A stretch of DNA of 64,000 nt from Mantis religiosa. Its lineage: Eukaryota > Arthropoda > Insecta > Mantodea > Mantidae. Made by a program: the position numbers and the translations under genes. The notes beneath the pieces are model-generated. The model made no database searches. It saw only the letters and a list, made by a program, of their open reading frames with translations, and was not told the DNA's origin. The stretch is from NCBI GenBank assembly GCA_030765055.1, contig CM060947.1, positions 103,555,862 to 103,619,861 of the forward strand, written 5' to 3'. Below, in pieces: positions 11,459 through 22,964 of this stretch; position 1 is the stretch's first letter; each line of letters opens with the position of its first letter.

Positions 11459-14280
11459 TAATAGATAGATAGATAATTTATTCATTTTGTAAAATTATAC
11501 ACTGTACATGAGTACTATGATATAAGACACGTCAAATTGTTAATTTACAGTGCAATTAACTATACCTGTAGATTAACAGTTCACATCCAATAAGGACAAG
11601 TCAGTGTTTGTACAAAATAATGATCTATAAAGTTATCTCAAGAATTTTATAATATACACAATTAATTCAGAAATGTTACAATATTATAAACTTTCCATAA
11701 TTCACTAACAGAATAAAAACAGTGGTCTAGCAAGTATGCCAAAACTGATTTTTTAAATGCTGAAAAATTGCAAGTGGTTTTATTGGCTATAGGCAGTTTA
11801 TTAAAAAACGTGATCCTAAGTTTATTACTGTTTTTATGAGCTCTTGGGTTACTTCTATTCACATGAATATCCATTCTCTGTCTAGTATTATAGTTATGAA
11901 CTGTGTCATTAAAGGTACAGTAACCGTTTCCTTTCATTAAATTTGTCTTTGTAAACTTTAAAATTTCAAAAATGAGAATACGTGGGAGAGGTAAGATTTT
12001 AAATTTTTTAAATAATGGTCTGCATCTAGATGGTGGTTTAACTCCTCCGAGTATTCTTAGAATCCATTTTTGCATTATGAATAGATGATTTACAATGTGG
12101 TGAGTTACCCCATAATGTTGTGCCATATTTTAAAATGGAGTGAGCACACTTAAAATACTGCTTCTGAGAGTTTTTATGCTAACTATGTGTACCAGTTGTC
12201 TGAAATTTTAACAAATTATACTCAGTATTTTAATTAGATGATCAACATATGTCTCCAAAGACCAAGAAATTTAGTAGTATTTACGTACTTAATTACTTTA
12301 TTATTACATATTAATTGTGATTGTATGGAAGACTTATTCTGAGAAAACTGAAAATAAATTACATGTGTCTTATCCAAGTTTATGATTAAATTATTATTGC
12401 TGAACCATTCTGCTCTTTAAGCGCATTGCTTTCAATTAATATAGTTGTGTCATCAGCTTATTGAACTATTGTTTTAGCTGTAATATTTGACTGCAAATCA
12501 TTTACAAACAATGAGAAAAGAATAGGATCCAAAATAGAACCTTGTGGTACACCAAACTTAATATATTTTGTGTCTGATAGGAATTCTTTAAGGCGACTTT
12601 TTTCTGTATGTTAAATTTCTACTATTTGCTTCTTGTCCTTTAGATATGATTTGATCCATTCCAATGCATGCCCATATGTTCTAATTTTTGGAATAGTAAA
12701 TTGTGGTTTAGTACATCAAATGCTTTGTTAGGTCAAAGAATGTGCCTAGTGTTTTGTCTTTGTTATCCAAAGTATTTATTACACTGTTTACAAAATCAAA
12801 AAGTGCAGTTTCTGTTGATTTTTGTTTACAAAACACATGCTGAGTTTTAGATATTAAATCATTCATCTTTATAAATGCTATAAGTCTTTTATAAAATATC
12901 TTTTCCAGTACTTTAGAGAAGCTGGATAAAAGTGAAATAGGCCTGTAATTTAGTAAATGGGTTTTATCTCCTTTTTTGTATAGTGACTTTACTTTAGCAG
13001 TTTCTAGAGCTTCTGGAAAACACTGCATGTTCAAGTGAGTATTACACATGTCTGCTAACAGGTGTGCGATAAGAATAGAACATTTCTTTAGCAAAAAATC
13101 AGAAGCATTATCAATACCTGAAGAGTACTTCGATTTAAATTTGGATATTACTGAGACGATTTCCGTGGAATCAATGGGGCGCAAGAACATTGTTGTTTCA
13201 CATATATTTGCTCCATTTGTTTTTACTGAAGTACCCATTGTGGAGTTTTTTTGTGAAACAATATTTTCAGCAAGATTTATGAAGTGATCATTAAAAGTCT
13301 CTGCTATTAACTTTGGGTTTGTTATTATTTTTTAGTGCTTCTGCAGTACTAAATTATCTACATTCTTATTGGGCTTTATTTCATTCTGTATTACTTTCCA
13401 TGAAGCTTTCATTTTGTTCTGGGCACTTTGGATGAATTTATCATTTCCATCTTTTTTGCTTGTTTTATAACTTTATTCAATGTGGCTTTATATTTCTTAA
13501 CATAGTCATTGAATTGTGGAGTGACAGTCACTGTTTGCAGAATTTCATGTAATATTCGTTTGTGCATGCAAGATGTTATAATTCCTTTAGTAATCCACAA
13601 ATTTGATTTTCCTGAGAATGATTCTTTTATTTCTATAAGTGGGAAAGCTATATCAAAATAATGCCTAAATATTTTTGGAAAAGTCTCGAATTTTTTTATT
13701 AGTATCAGATGTATCATACACATGCCACATCTTGCTTTTTAGTAGATGCAAGAAATAATCTATATTTGAATCATTGAATGTTCTGGTAGATTTTGTTTTT
13801 TTAAGGTTTGGATTCATACTGTTTTCCATATTTATAGATATTAACTGAGCATTATAATCACTGTAACCCATATTCAGTGGGTGACTTTTATATGATTGAC
13901 TAGCATTAGTAAAAATTTGGTCAACTACGGTTGCGCAGAATTTTGTATTCCTGGTTGGGAAATTTACTAAAGGTTTTAAGTTAAATGTAGCTACCAAATC
14001 AATTATGTCATTCTTTTGTTTTGAGATTTTAGCAAAATCAGTATTGAAGTTTCCACACACAATGAGTGTTTGCTTAAATGTTTAAATTCATTAAGAACCT
14101 TTTCTAGTCTGTCCAGAAGTATATTAAAGTTACCATTAGGTGATCTGTATATACATGCTACAGTAAGGTTATATTCAAAGAGTTCGACTGCAGAGATTTC
14201 TATATCTAATAATGGTATATATTTCTGATTTTTGTCAGAGGCTTACATTGTTTTGAACATTTTAGTACTCAATACTTCAA
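11459..14280 (-). pseudogene. LINE retrotransposon (CR1/jockey-like), endonuclease plus reverse transcriptase, decayed
   Basis: About 2.8 kb on the minus strand, broken by many frameshifts. From 14280 leftward: an APE endonuclease C-terminal half (ELFEYNLTVACIYRSPNGNF, then CVGNFNTDF where GDFN is usual, and VDQIFTN); a linker; the RT fingers (SSGIDNASDFLLKK, LNYRPISLLSSFSKVLEKIF); QKSTETALFDFVN; and FFDLTK with the catalytic AFD in another frame. ADDTTI, the YADD motif, sits near 12440 in a third frame. The C-terminal part begins MAQHYGVTHHIVNHLFIMQK and includes CRPLFKKFKILPLPRI. The 3' end is a short (ATAG)n run at 11462-11475, typical of LINEs that end in microsatellites rather than poly(A). 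It lies in intron 6 in the same sense as the host gene. Confidence 0.88.
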
Positions 14281-14284
14281 GCCA

Positions 14285-14580
14285 CTTTTGGCAGCTTTAA
14301 ATTGCCTGGGTATGCTATTTTTATGTGCCTGAATTGTCTCTGATGAGACATGTGAATGATGATCTTTGCAAGTCTAGTTTTCATAGTAATCACTTCCTTT
14401 CCGTTTTCTTCTTCACTAGCTTACAGATATTTGTACTGCAGGCTAATATCTGGAGAATTCCCTGTCCATGTTAGCAGTGAGATGTTCTGCTCTCTTGGAA
14501 AAGCTATCAATGATTTTGCAACACATTGCATAGAAATTAATGTTTTTCTGTTTGAGAACCAGTCTCTATTTTAGGCAGCA
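14285..14580 (-). pseudogene. Degenerate coding-like stretch, unassigned
   Basis: One minus-strand frame reads FYAMCCKIIDSFSKRAEHL and continues ANMDREFSRY, with three or four stops over about 95 codons. It lies directly upstream (5') of the LINE endonuclease. I do not recognise it. It could be LINE sequence upstream of the endonuclease or a captured host fragment. Confidence 0.3.
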
Positions 14581-14670
14581 GTCTATTTCTCAACACTTTC
14601 TTATACTGATCCCAACTGCATTATCCCTTAAGCACACATAGATGCTCTGTGCCTCTGCCACTGTTGACTG

Positions 14671-14913
14671 AGTGTGTAGTGTTTAACGCCCGCTTTTACT
14701 ACATGCGGCACCGCAGGCGGTGACACTGATGATACATGAGATGAAGATGGAGCACCGGTGGAATGAGATGGTGGGGGAAACCGGAGGTCCCGGAGAAAAT
14801 CCGCCCCAACGCTGTGTTGTCCACCACAAATCTCACTTTGCGGTCTCCTGGGATCGAACCCGGGCTGCCTTGGTGAGAGCCAAGCGGTCTAACCACTGAG
14901 CCACGGCGTGGCC
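14671..14913 (-). mobile_element. tRNA-derived SINE, family B
   Basis: From 14913 leftward it reads GGCCACGCCGTGGCTCAGTG (A box), then the B box GGTTCGATCCC. The body on the plus strand includes AGCACCGGTGGAATGAGATG, and the 3' end is AGTGTTTAACGCCCGC in plus-strand text. It is close to the copies at 24499 and 52657, so it is relatively young. Confidence 0.92.
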
Positions 14914-15371
14914 TTACTGTTGAATGACCATATCATGATCTTGGTGGGATGTTTTATTCTCTGTGCTACCAATCTAGATGATATATTTCACCAGGATGTC
15001 CTTTCACAACTGAGATTTGTTTACCACACTCTCAGAAGAGTTTTCATCACTAAAACAAACCTGAAAAAAATAAGGGTAGGTATACTTAATTGTTTCAAAA
15101 GGGAGCTATAGTTTCTGATAATGTATTTCAAATATGAAGTTTAATCAATAAAGAGGTTTTGCAATGAAGACTTTCTTATTTACTGATTTCCAGAAGTTTA
15201 AGTATTTGTCCTTCTAGTGTTTTGCGCAACTGTAGTAGTAGTTAATATGGATTTTTTAGCAGATCTATGAGCTTTTAAATTAACTTCTGAAAGTTTGAAT
15301 AAAGGTTCTTTCTCTCCAATTTTGAATTTAATTTCTTTTGTACTGAAAATCTATTTCTTTCACAAAGTGTA

Positions 15372-15430
15372 CGGGCCCAAATGACCTTGTTGTCGACGGG
15401 CCCTAAAACACCACACACTCACTCACTCAC
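15372..15430 (+). mobile_element. 59-bp mini-retroposon with (ACTC)n tail
   Basis: The body is GGGCCCAAATGACCTTGTTG, then TCGACGGGCCC and a CACTCACT tail. It is flanked by a perfect 13-bp target duplication, TTCACAAAGTGTA, at 15359-15371 and 15431-15443. A second copy of the same length is at 47871-47929. Probably the severely 5'-truncated 3' end of a longer SINE or LINE. Confidence 0.85.
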
Positions 15431-15443
15431 TTCACAAAGTGTA

Positions 15444-17178
15444 AGGGTGCATGACAGCTGCATGTTTAGAGGATCCTGTTTTTTAGATGATACCATGAAT
15501 AAGAATTTTTTGTATTGCATGCTTCTTTACAATACTCAAAGCACATCTGAAATACAGTGCTCAGTAATCAGAATTGCAGGTAAACTTTTATTTCCAGAAA
15601 GATAAGTTTGATTCTTTACCATATGGATTCTGTACCATATTCCATATCTGCATACACCACTACAATCTCCAGACCTGAACCTCATTGAGTATATTAGTAA
15701 TGAACCAGAAGAATGAGAGAGAAGACATTTTGAAAGTAAAGCTCTACTGAAGGAATCTTAGATTAGTGGAATAACATCAATAAAACATGTGTCTCTAATG
15801 GATGAAAGGCTATCAGTTGTTCTATTGTGAAAACATATAATGATGAAGCATTAAAATCCAAATACTTTTGTTCAGTTCAAGTAAAGCCTTTTTTTTTCTA
15901 TGTATTTCTTAAGAATGAATATTTAGATTTGTCCTTCATATATAGTACATTTTGTTTGTATTAAAGAGTGAAATTGCTTAACACATTGCTGAATTCATAG
16001 TTCAGTACTTACATGTTGTCCAAGTTCATTGTAATCTTATTCTTCGTAGTAATAACTCCATTCAAAATATTTATGTGTGTCTCTGTATATGTTAAGGTTA
16101 ATTTTGCAGACATAGATATATATGTTTTAGCACAAATATTCACTCAAATACTTAATGAACAGTCCAAATTATTTATAGAAGTACAGTTTTGAAGACTTAT
16201 ATAAACTATTACAAAACTTTATTACCATACATTAAGTAACATTAATACAATGTAGCCTGTTTGTGCAGCAGGAAAATAGAGGATGCGTTTAGAGGGGTAA
16301 AACACTTTATGTCCATGGTACTTACCATTACAGCACAACCCTGACTAAAAATAGAAAAGCAAGGAGGAAGCTCTGATTCTTTACTTAACAAACATATAAG
16401 TAGCAAAATGCACAGAGGCTTTCATGATTCTGAAGGTGACCTCTGTAATGTATGGTCTTAAGATCATTAATTATTTATACTCTTTAGGTATATATTTGAA
16501 ATGTAATATGTTGAAGGTCCATAAATCATGTGCAATTCAGGATATGGAAGCCTGTTAAAAATGTTTACCATTTTTTATCATGTGAAAGAAAATAACTAGG
16601 CTATACTCCAATGATTCATTCAATTTTATATTTATAGTACTCTTAAATGTTGTAATAATTTTAAGTGGAAGTTACGAAATTTGCTCTCATAGTGTACATT
16701 TATTTACAAATAATTTAGTTTTAACATTAAACTTCTGTGGAAAGGAGGAAAATGTGCAAATTGTCACAGAAATGTTTTCAGTTTATTAAGTCGTATAAAC
16801 TTTCCACTTTAATTTTCTTTAAATATCACAATTATAACATCTTTTAATCTGTAAATTAGTCATTTAAGCAGCTGTCTCTAAGAGCACCAAAAGTAATATT
16901 TGTCATAAATTCTATTTGATTAGAGGTAATGATAGATCTGCATTTCTTCTCCACAATTCTGCTACAAATGACTGCTTTAGTAGGAAATATACCTTTAAAA
17001 ATTCCTTACTTGTGGTATATGATATACATTATGTTACAATATTCTCAATATTCAATTTGTACAGTAAAGTTCCTAGGAGTCTTACAGGCTTATTCAAAAT
17101 TATTTCTTTATTATTAATTTAAATTAAGCACAATATTATTATCTAAACTTGCAGTGATTTGCATATGCTAATACTCAC
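15444..17178. other. Intron 6, remainder: nothing recognised
   Basis: AT-rich sequence with only short chance ORFs. The splice-like sites near 16315 and 16012 were checked as microexon candidates and do not give the expected residues. Confidence 0.4.
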
Positions 17179-17278
17179 CACCCATCATATGCCCAGAGCC
17201 CACTATAAAATGCCAGTGTTAAGCTTTTGGCATCTGTAGATGAACCTTCGAAACCTTTGTTAAGATTGTATGTGTTAC
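17179..17278 (-). CDS. SLC7A9-like: SLC7-type amino acid transporter, exon 6 (TM6 start, AYDGW)
   Basis: The 100-nt exon has acceptor TTCTTCAG and donor GTGAGT. It enters in phase 1 and leaves in phase 2, after TG of the Trp codon. It encodes an extracellular loop (GNTYNLNKGFEGSSTDAKSL) and the start of TM6, FYSGLWAYDGW. In the family, FxxGLWAYDGWxxLN is the TM6a substrate-site motif, with the aromatic residue acting as a gate. The next exon should therefore begin with one base completing Trp, then N-x-L-N-Y. Exon 7 does not do this cleanly. Confidence 0.93.
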
Positions 17279-17792
17279 CTGAAGAATGTAAAAATAATAT
17301 AAATTAATACGTCCTTAAATTATTTATTAGAAAAATAGTTGTTTCTGTTGTTGCACCCATATGAGAAACTATTGAATTCAAGAACCAAAGATTAAGTTAA
17401 AATTTCATTGTTTAATGCTTAAATAAAGGAAGTATGAAATATTAAACATCTTGATAAAGCTTTTCAATAAAAATTATTTAAGCAGTTACAAAAACAGTAT
17501 ATACTATCCTAGGCTATTGGAAACACGTTAAGATTTAATTTATCCACATAAACAGATCTAAAATACAGCATTCTTGATGCTATTATTTTTATTGTTTCTG
17601 AAATTCTTCACCACCAACCCACCACATTGTTGTTGTTGTTCTTCTTCTTCTTTATCTCCACTACTGCCATTGCCACTGCTGCCATTACCACAATTATAAA
17701 TATGGAAACGAAAGAACTACCTTGGAATTGGTTGGTGCATAATTTAATTTAAAATTGCACCAGGGAGTATATGAAAATAAAGGTTTTCCTAC

Positions 17793-17918
17793 CTATGCAT
17801 ATTTGATAGAGTCCTCCAATGATGACGACCAGACAAGCAAGTAGTTTGCAGGCTGTGAATACATTTTGCACCTTCACATACAGCTTAACACTTACAAAGT
17901 TTATGTATGTCATAAGTC
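17793..17918 (-). CDS. SLC7A9-like: SLC7-type amino acid transporter, exon 5 (TM4-TM5)
   Basis: The 126-nt exon has acceptor GTTACAG and donor GTAGGA, phase 1 at both ends. It encodes about residues 181-222: a TM segment with LMTYINFVSVKLYVKVQNVF, then FTACKLLACLVVIIGGLYQI. This matches the family pattern N-x-x-S-V-K-x-x-x-x-V-Q-x-x-FT-x-x-K-L-x-A around TM4/TM5. It is only 514 bp from exon 6, the shortest intron in the gene. Confidence 0.93.
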
Positions 17919-18261
17919 CTGTAACATACCCATTGTGTTTAACAATCACTGAGACATAAACTAGTTTGCTTTGTTTTAAACAATTATCAACAACTATAAT
18001 ATTTTATTTAGCTCCTAGTACAAAACTGACAACTTATGTGTAGCTTAATAATGCACTATATTCGAAAACTTCTAAAAAAAGTGCATAATTTGTAAGATTA
18101 TTGAGTAATTATCATAATATTTACATCTTAATTGTTGTTCCATAATACCTGCAGTACTAACTTTTACATTTTTACTAACAATTTTATAGAGATTAATTTA
18201 TATCAGTCTTATTACTCTTTTCCACTTGTCATGTTTGCACTGAGGTGAAAATTAAATCATA

Positions 18262-19679
18262 CACTCCTGGAAATTGAAATAAGAACACCGTGAATTCATT
18301 GTCTCAGGAAGGGGAAACTTCATTGACACATTCCTGGGGTCAGATACATCACATGATCACACTAACAGAACCATAGGCACATAGACACAGGCAACAGAGC
18401 ATGCACAATGTCGACACTAGTACCGTGTATATCCACCTTTCGCAGCAATGCAGGCTGCTGTTCTCCCATGGAGACGATCGAAGAGATGCTGGATGTAGTC
18501 CTGTGGAACGGCTTGCCATGCCATTTCCAGCTGGCGCCTCAGTTGGACCAGCGTTCGTGCTGGACGTGCAGACCGCGTGAGACGACGTTTCATCCAGTCC
18601 CAAACATGCTCAATGGGGGACAGATCCGGAGATCTTGCTGGTCAGGGTAGTTGACTTACACCTTCTAGAGCACATTGGGTGGCACGGGGTACATGAGGAC
18701 GTGCATTGTCCTGTTGGAACAGAAAGTTCCCTTGCCGGTCTAGGAATGGTAGAACGATGGGTTCGATGACTGTTTGGATGTACCGTGCACTATTCAGTGT
18801 CCCCTCGACGATCACCAGAGGTGTACGGCCAGTGTAGGGGATCGCTCCCCACATCATGATGCCGGTTGTTGGCCCTGTGTGCCTCGGTCGTATGCAGTCC
18901 TGATTGTGGCGCTCACCTGCACGGCGCCAAACACGCATACGACCATCATTGGCACCAAGGAAGAAGCGACTCTCATCCCTGAAGACGACACGTCTCCATT
19001 CGTCCCTCCATTCACGCCTGTCGCGACACCACTGAAGGCGGGCTGCACGATGTTGGGGCATGAGCGGAAGATGGCCTAACGGTGCGCGGGACCGTAGCCC
19101 AGCTTCATGGAGACGGTTGCGAATGGTCCTCGCCGATACCCCAGGAGCAACAGTGTCCCTAATTTGCTGGGAAGTGGCGGTGCGGTCCCCTACGGCACTG
19201 TGTAGGATCCGAAATTCTTGGCGTACATCCGTGCGTCGCTGCGGTCCGGTCCCAAATCAACGGGCACGTGCACCTTCCGCCGACTACTGGCGACAACATC
19301 AATGTACTGTGGAGACCTCACGCCCCACGTGTTGAGCAATTCGGCGGTACGTCCACCCGGCCTCCCGCATGATCACTCCCCTCGCTCATAGTCCGTCAAC
19401 TGCACATGCGGTTCACGTCCACGCTGCCGCGGCATGCTACCAGTGTTAAAGACTGCGATGGAGCTCCGTATGACACGGCAAAGTGGCTGACACTGACGGC
19501 GGCGGTGCCCAAACGCTGCACAGCTAGCGTCATTCAACGGCCAACACCGCGGTTCCTGGTGTGTCCGCTGTACCGTGCGTGTGATCATTGCTTGTACAGC
19601 CCTCTCGCAGTGTCCGGAGCAAGTATGGTGGGTCTGACACACCGGCGTCAATGTGTTCTTATTTCCATTTCCAGGAGTG
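18262..19679 (-). mobile_element. Complete Tc1-like DNA transposon, inactive
   Basis: The 1418-bp element is flanked by TA on both sides (18260-18261 and 19680-19681). Terminal inverted repeats begin CACTCCTGGAAATTGAAATA on the left; the right end has the same with one change (AATGG) and continues AAGAACAC. The ends are inverted copies over about 28 bp. The GC-rich interior encodes a Tc1/mariner transposase on the minus strand. Confidence 0.95.
18417..19440 (-). pseudogene. Tc1-like transposase (DD34E), mutated
   Basis: From the N terminus: a helix-turn-helix domain (AGWTYRRIAQHVGREVSTVH) that breaks near 19300; SARTIRNRLHEAGLRSRAPL; LQWCRDRREWRDEWRRVVFR; and the first catalytic Asp in FRDESRF. 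Next is the second Asp in LFQQDNARPHVPRAT, then SPDLSPIEHVWDWMKRRL with the catalytic Glu. The C terminus is IAAKGGYTRY followed by TAG at 18419-18417. There is a Trp-to-stop change just before PARSPDLS (near 18645) and stops plus frameshifts in the N-terminal domain, so no functional protein is made. Composition is much more GC-rich than the intron around it. Confidence 0.92.
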
Positions 19680-19784
19680 TATTTGAAAGATTAAATGCCA
19701 AGCTGCCAACCTCTGTAGCATAGATAAGTTCGCAAGCTTTGGAAAATACAACAGTAAGTAATAAACACAAGTTATACAGTACTT

Positions 19785-20545
19785 TAGGTCCAATAACTTA
19801 CACATAAACTTAAATAAGACAAATTACATTCAGTTTCAAACTCCACAGAACAGGTTCCATCAAATACAAAGATAATAATTGAAAACAGGGAAGTAAATGC
19901 AGTAGATAGCGCAAATTTTCTAGGACTAATTGTAGATAAAAACCTAACATGGAACAAACACATTGATCATATATGCAACAAAATGAGCTCAGGGTTATTT
20001 GTAATGAAGAAAATGATGAACATAATGGATGTTAATACACAGGCAATGTTATATTATGGATATGATATATCCACATATATCATATGGGTTAACATTGTGG
20101 GGACGCTGTGCTAAAAAACATACTAACTGAGTATTCCTTCTCCAAAAAAGAGTAATAAGACTAATTATGGGAATGAAACAAACACTCATGTAGGCAAACA
20201 TTCAAAGGCCTAAATATTTTAACTGTATATTCACTTTACATATATGAAGTAATAGTAGAATTATTTAACAGGCAAGATAAAGGTAAAACAAATAGACAAA
20301 TACATGAGAACTACACCAGAGGAAATACAAATTTTCATTTGCAGTCACACAGATTAGAACTATATAAAACCAGACCTACTGCTGCAGCTCATGAACTGTA
20401 TAATAAACTCCCTACCTATCTGAAAAATATTCATAAACTTAAAATATTCAAGAAAAAATTTAAGAAATTTTGTACAGAATGTTGCTACTATTCATTTGAC
20501 GAATATCTTAGATAATATTGACTAAATAAATAGTATTTGTATAAT
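19785..20545 (+). pseudogene. LINE (CR1/jockey-like) reverse transcriptase 3' fragment
   Basis: The plus-strand frame reads ANFLGLIVDKNLTWNKHIDH, then ICNKMSSGLFVMKKMMN. It is followed in shifted frames by LLQKRVIRLIMGMK-type text and, near 20350-20510, by HRLELYKTRPTAAAHELYNK with LPTYLKNIHKLKIFKKKFKK. This is the C-terminal third of a CR1/jockey reverse transcriptase; the catalytic core is absent. Confidence 0.8.
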
Positions 20546-20607
20546 CTAAGTGTAATAGTGTATATTTTATGATTTATTATTGTAATTAGGTAATTTTAGA
20601 ACTTGTT

Positions 20608-20655
20608 TATGAAGAATGGGCCCAGCGTGGTGACCTACATACCAAATCCCCTCCG
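20608..20655 (+). mobile_element. Tail fragment of SINE family C
   Basis: AATGGGCCCAGCGTGGTGAC followed by CTACATACCAAATCCCCTCC matches the 3' end of the copy at 44113-44695. Confidence 0.65.
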
Positions 20656-20659
20656 TAAA

Positions 20660-21730
20660 GAAATCCTAATCCTCAGTACTGCGAGGAATTTGTAATTTCT
20701 TGAAATAATAGGTGAAGTTTGTAATGAATGACTATATTTTATTATAATATTTGCATTTTTTCACTGTTATTAGCTTCAGTTTTCATTCAGAACTCATGAA
20801 ATTTACCAAATTGCTGCACAATATGGACACACTATTCTGCATCTGTGACTTAAATCCAATTAAACTAATTTGGGGGAAAATAAAAGTGATGTTGCAAAGC
20901 GTAACATAAACTTTTAAATTAGCAACATGGAAGGACTGTTTAAACCTATGGTGGAGAAAATTAATTCCAAAAATTGCAGACGTGTCTGCGATCAGGTTTG
21001 CAAGATAAAGAACTGTATTGAAAAAAATATGCTATCATGGATGAAGTGTTGAACAATTATATTATAAATTTAGAGGAAATGGACTCAGATGAAGAGGAAG
21101 GCAAAGACAGAGATTCAACATCCTTTGTTGCAGAGAATAAGACTCCTGCTGGTAATTCACATTATGCCACTGACTGGATGTAAGGTGATAAACAATTTCC
21201 ATCTTCTCCATAATAACAGAGATAGAGTGTTGAGACTGGTGCTCTCTTTTCAATAATCTCTTTCTCTTTCTTTAGACATGAGGCAACTTTAACCAAATAA
21301 GGTCTAGATAAAGCGTTGTAAAATGTTCCTTCCATAAAACTGGGCATCTTGTCATAAAGACAAAGTCTGCAACTGTTAAATGTAAAAGCCATTCTTATTT
21401 TTTGTATTGTAATTATGAAAGTCAGAATTGATTGACATTTGTATTTCAGACTTATTTAGATACAATGTGGTTTAGTATAAGTGACTGAGAGGATTAATTT
21501 TAAGCTTTAATTCTCTAAAAGCATCTTTGTAAGATTCATGCATGCAACATAACCAAGGTTCTTTTTTTGCAGTTAAAAAAATGTTAAAATTTGTTTTATT
21601 GGTACTGCCCCATAGTTCCATAGCATATGTAATATGTGTTCGAATAAAAGAAAAATAAACTGTCCTGACTTCTTTATTGTTTATTTTTAAAACTTCAAAT
21701 TATTTAAAATTATAGAAATCCTCTATCTTA
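20660..21730. other. Intron 4, left part: mostly unassigned, possible short LINE-like text
   Basis: Nothing firm. At 21250-21400 a minus-strand reading gives MAFTFNSCRLCLYDKMP, then FYNALSRPYLVK, vaguely like LINE C-terminal sequence, but it is too short to assign. Confidence 0.3.
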
Positions 21731-21731
21731 C

Positions 21732-22001
21732 CTAAGCCAAGTATGGCAACAAGCTTGTTGATACTATCACGTGACTCGGACACTACATGATAGGCAAAGG
21801 GCTGGCAAATGTACTCGGAGAAGGTGAGGACAATTACTGCCACTTCTGCAGGCCTCAGAATTAGCACATAGATCCATACACAGATGAATGAGGGGAGAGG
21901 TCCCCAGAACTTATGTAAACCTGAGAAGGCCTCCAGAAAATATGCATATTCTGCACCAGAACGGGGTACTACAGTTCCCAATTCAGCAAAAGCCAATGCA
22001 C
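21732..22001 (-). CDS. SLC7A9-like: SLC7-type amino acid transporter, exon 4 (TM2-TM4, heavy-chain cysteine)
   Basis: The largest internal exon (270 nt, phase 1 to 1) has acceptor TTCATTAG and donor GTAAGA. It encodes about residues 91-180, beginning GALAFAELGTVVPRSGAEYA, the most conserved LAT-family block. The TM3 region reads SFICVWIYVLILRPAEVAV. SEYICQPF carries Cys156, at the extracellular TM3-TM4 position where family members form the disulfide with their SLC3 heavy chain (rBAT or 4F2hc type). Keeping this Cys suggests the protein works as a heterodimer at the plasma membrane. No frame damage was seen. Confidence 0.95.
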
Positions 22002-22529
22002 CTAATGAAACATTAAAATACATATTATGAGAAGCATTTGATGACTAATAAATAATTGTTTAATCTATGATCAACAAATCAATTAAACTTCAACATTCCT
22101 ATGAGTAAGGACTGTGATACAATGAAGCAAAAAATTAATATAATTTTGAGTCCAACTAGTACTCAAAATTATATAAACATCAACAGTTAAGATATAAAAT
22201 GAAACGTTTTCCTAATATGCATGTTAATGAACAAATTTTGAGTAAAACTAAAAGCTTAGTATAAGTCATAGACTTTTCATAACTAGTTTGTTATAGATGA
22301 AATAGATTTACTGAAGAAAAAAGAAATAAAAAAGAACTATGAAGGTTTAATCTGATCTTTGAAACTATAATGTTCTTGCTGCTGCATTTGTTTTTATGTT
22401 TGTACATTTTATTTAGTTTATCAAAGTTAGTGAAATAACTATTTACATTTTTCTATTTCAAATAAATTTTTGTTTAAATTTCCAGTTTAATTCCACATTA
22501 TTGTTTACTATATACATAATTTTACATAC

Positions 22530-22860
22530 ATACCTTTGGGGCATGTGATCTGAAATTTGAGTTTTCCTGGTTGTCTACCAAGCAAATGTATGTGTAATAG
22601 AATAATTATCATTGAAAGCCCTTATAAATGGAAACTATAATAAAAACCTTAAAGCCCTGGGCATAAGTACTTATGAACTGTAAATCACTACTGAGGCATG
22701 TGATCTCAAATTTGAGATTTCCTGATGGTTTACTGGAAAAATGTGCATTAGTTGGAGAATTTAATGTCATACCAGCAAGTTGTTATCAGAACTCAGGGTA
22801 GAGCTGCCGTGTGTAGAGCAGAAGATCTGGGGTTTTTATCCTACCTTTCAAAGATTCATA
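22530..22860. repeat. Degraded head segments of SINE family D, duplicated
   Basis: GCATGTGATCTGAAATTTGA at 22543 and GCATGTGATCTCAAATTTGA at about 22694 are near-copies 150 bp apart, each followed by a TTTCCTG-type block. After the second comes TTGGAGAATTTAATGTCATA, the spacer sequence of family D (compare 55526-55545). Confidence 0.55.
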
Positions 22861-22964
22861 GACAATATACTCGGGCGAAGAAAAACATTTATGAATGATG
22901 ATCTGAGAAATTAATAGTATTAGTAGTAGTTATCATAACTATTAAAATGCTAGAAATTAGTCGT

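Noticed and set aside
16011..16035. GAACTTGGACAACAT before GTAAGT as a microexon
   Set aside because: There is no AG acceptor directly before it and the end phase is wrong for exon 7.
16303..16340. 19-nt microexon between TTTTTAG and GTAAGT that might fix the exon 6-7 frame
   Set aside because: It would encode CQGCAVM, not N-x-L-N-Y, and destroys the invariant Trp.
18349..19723. Several overlapping ORFs on both strands as separate genes
   Set aside because: All fall inside one Tc1 element; only the minus-strand transposase frame is real.
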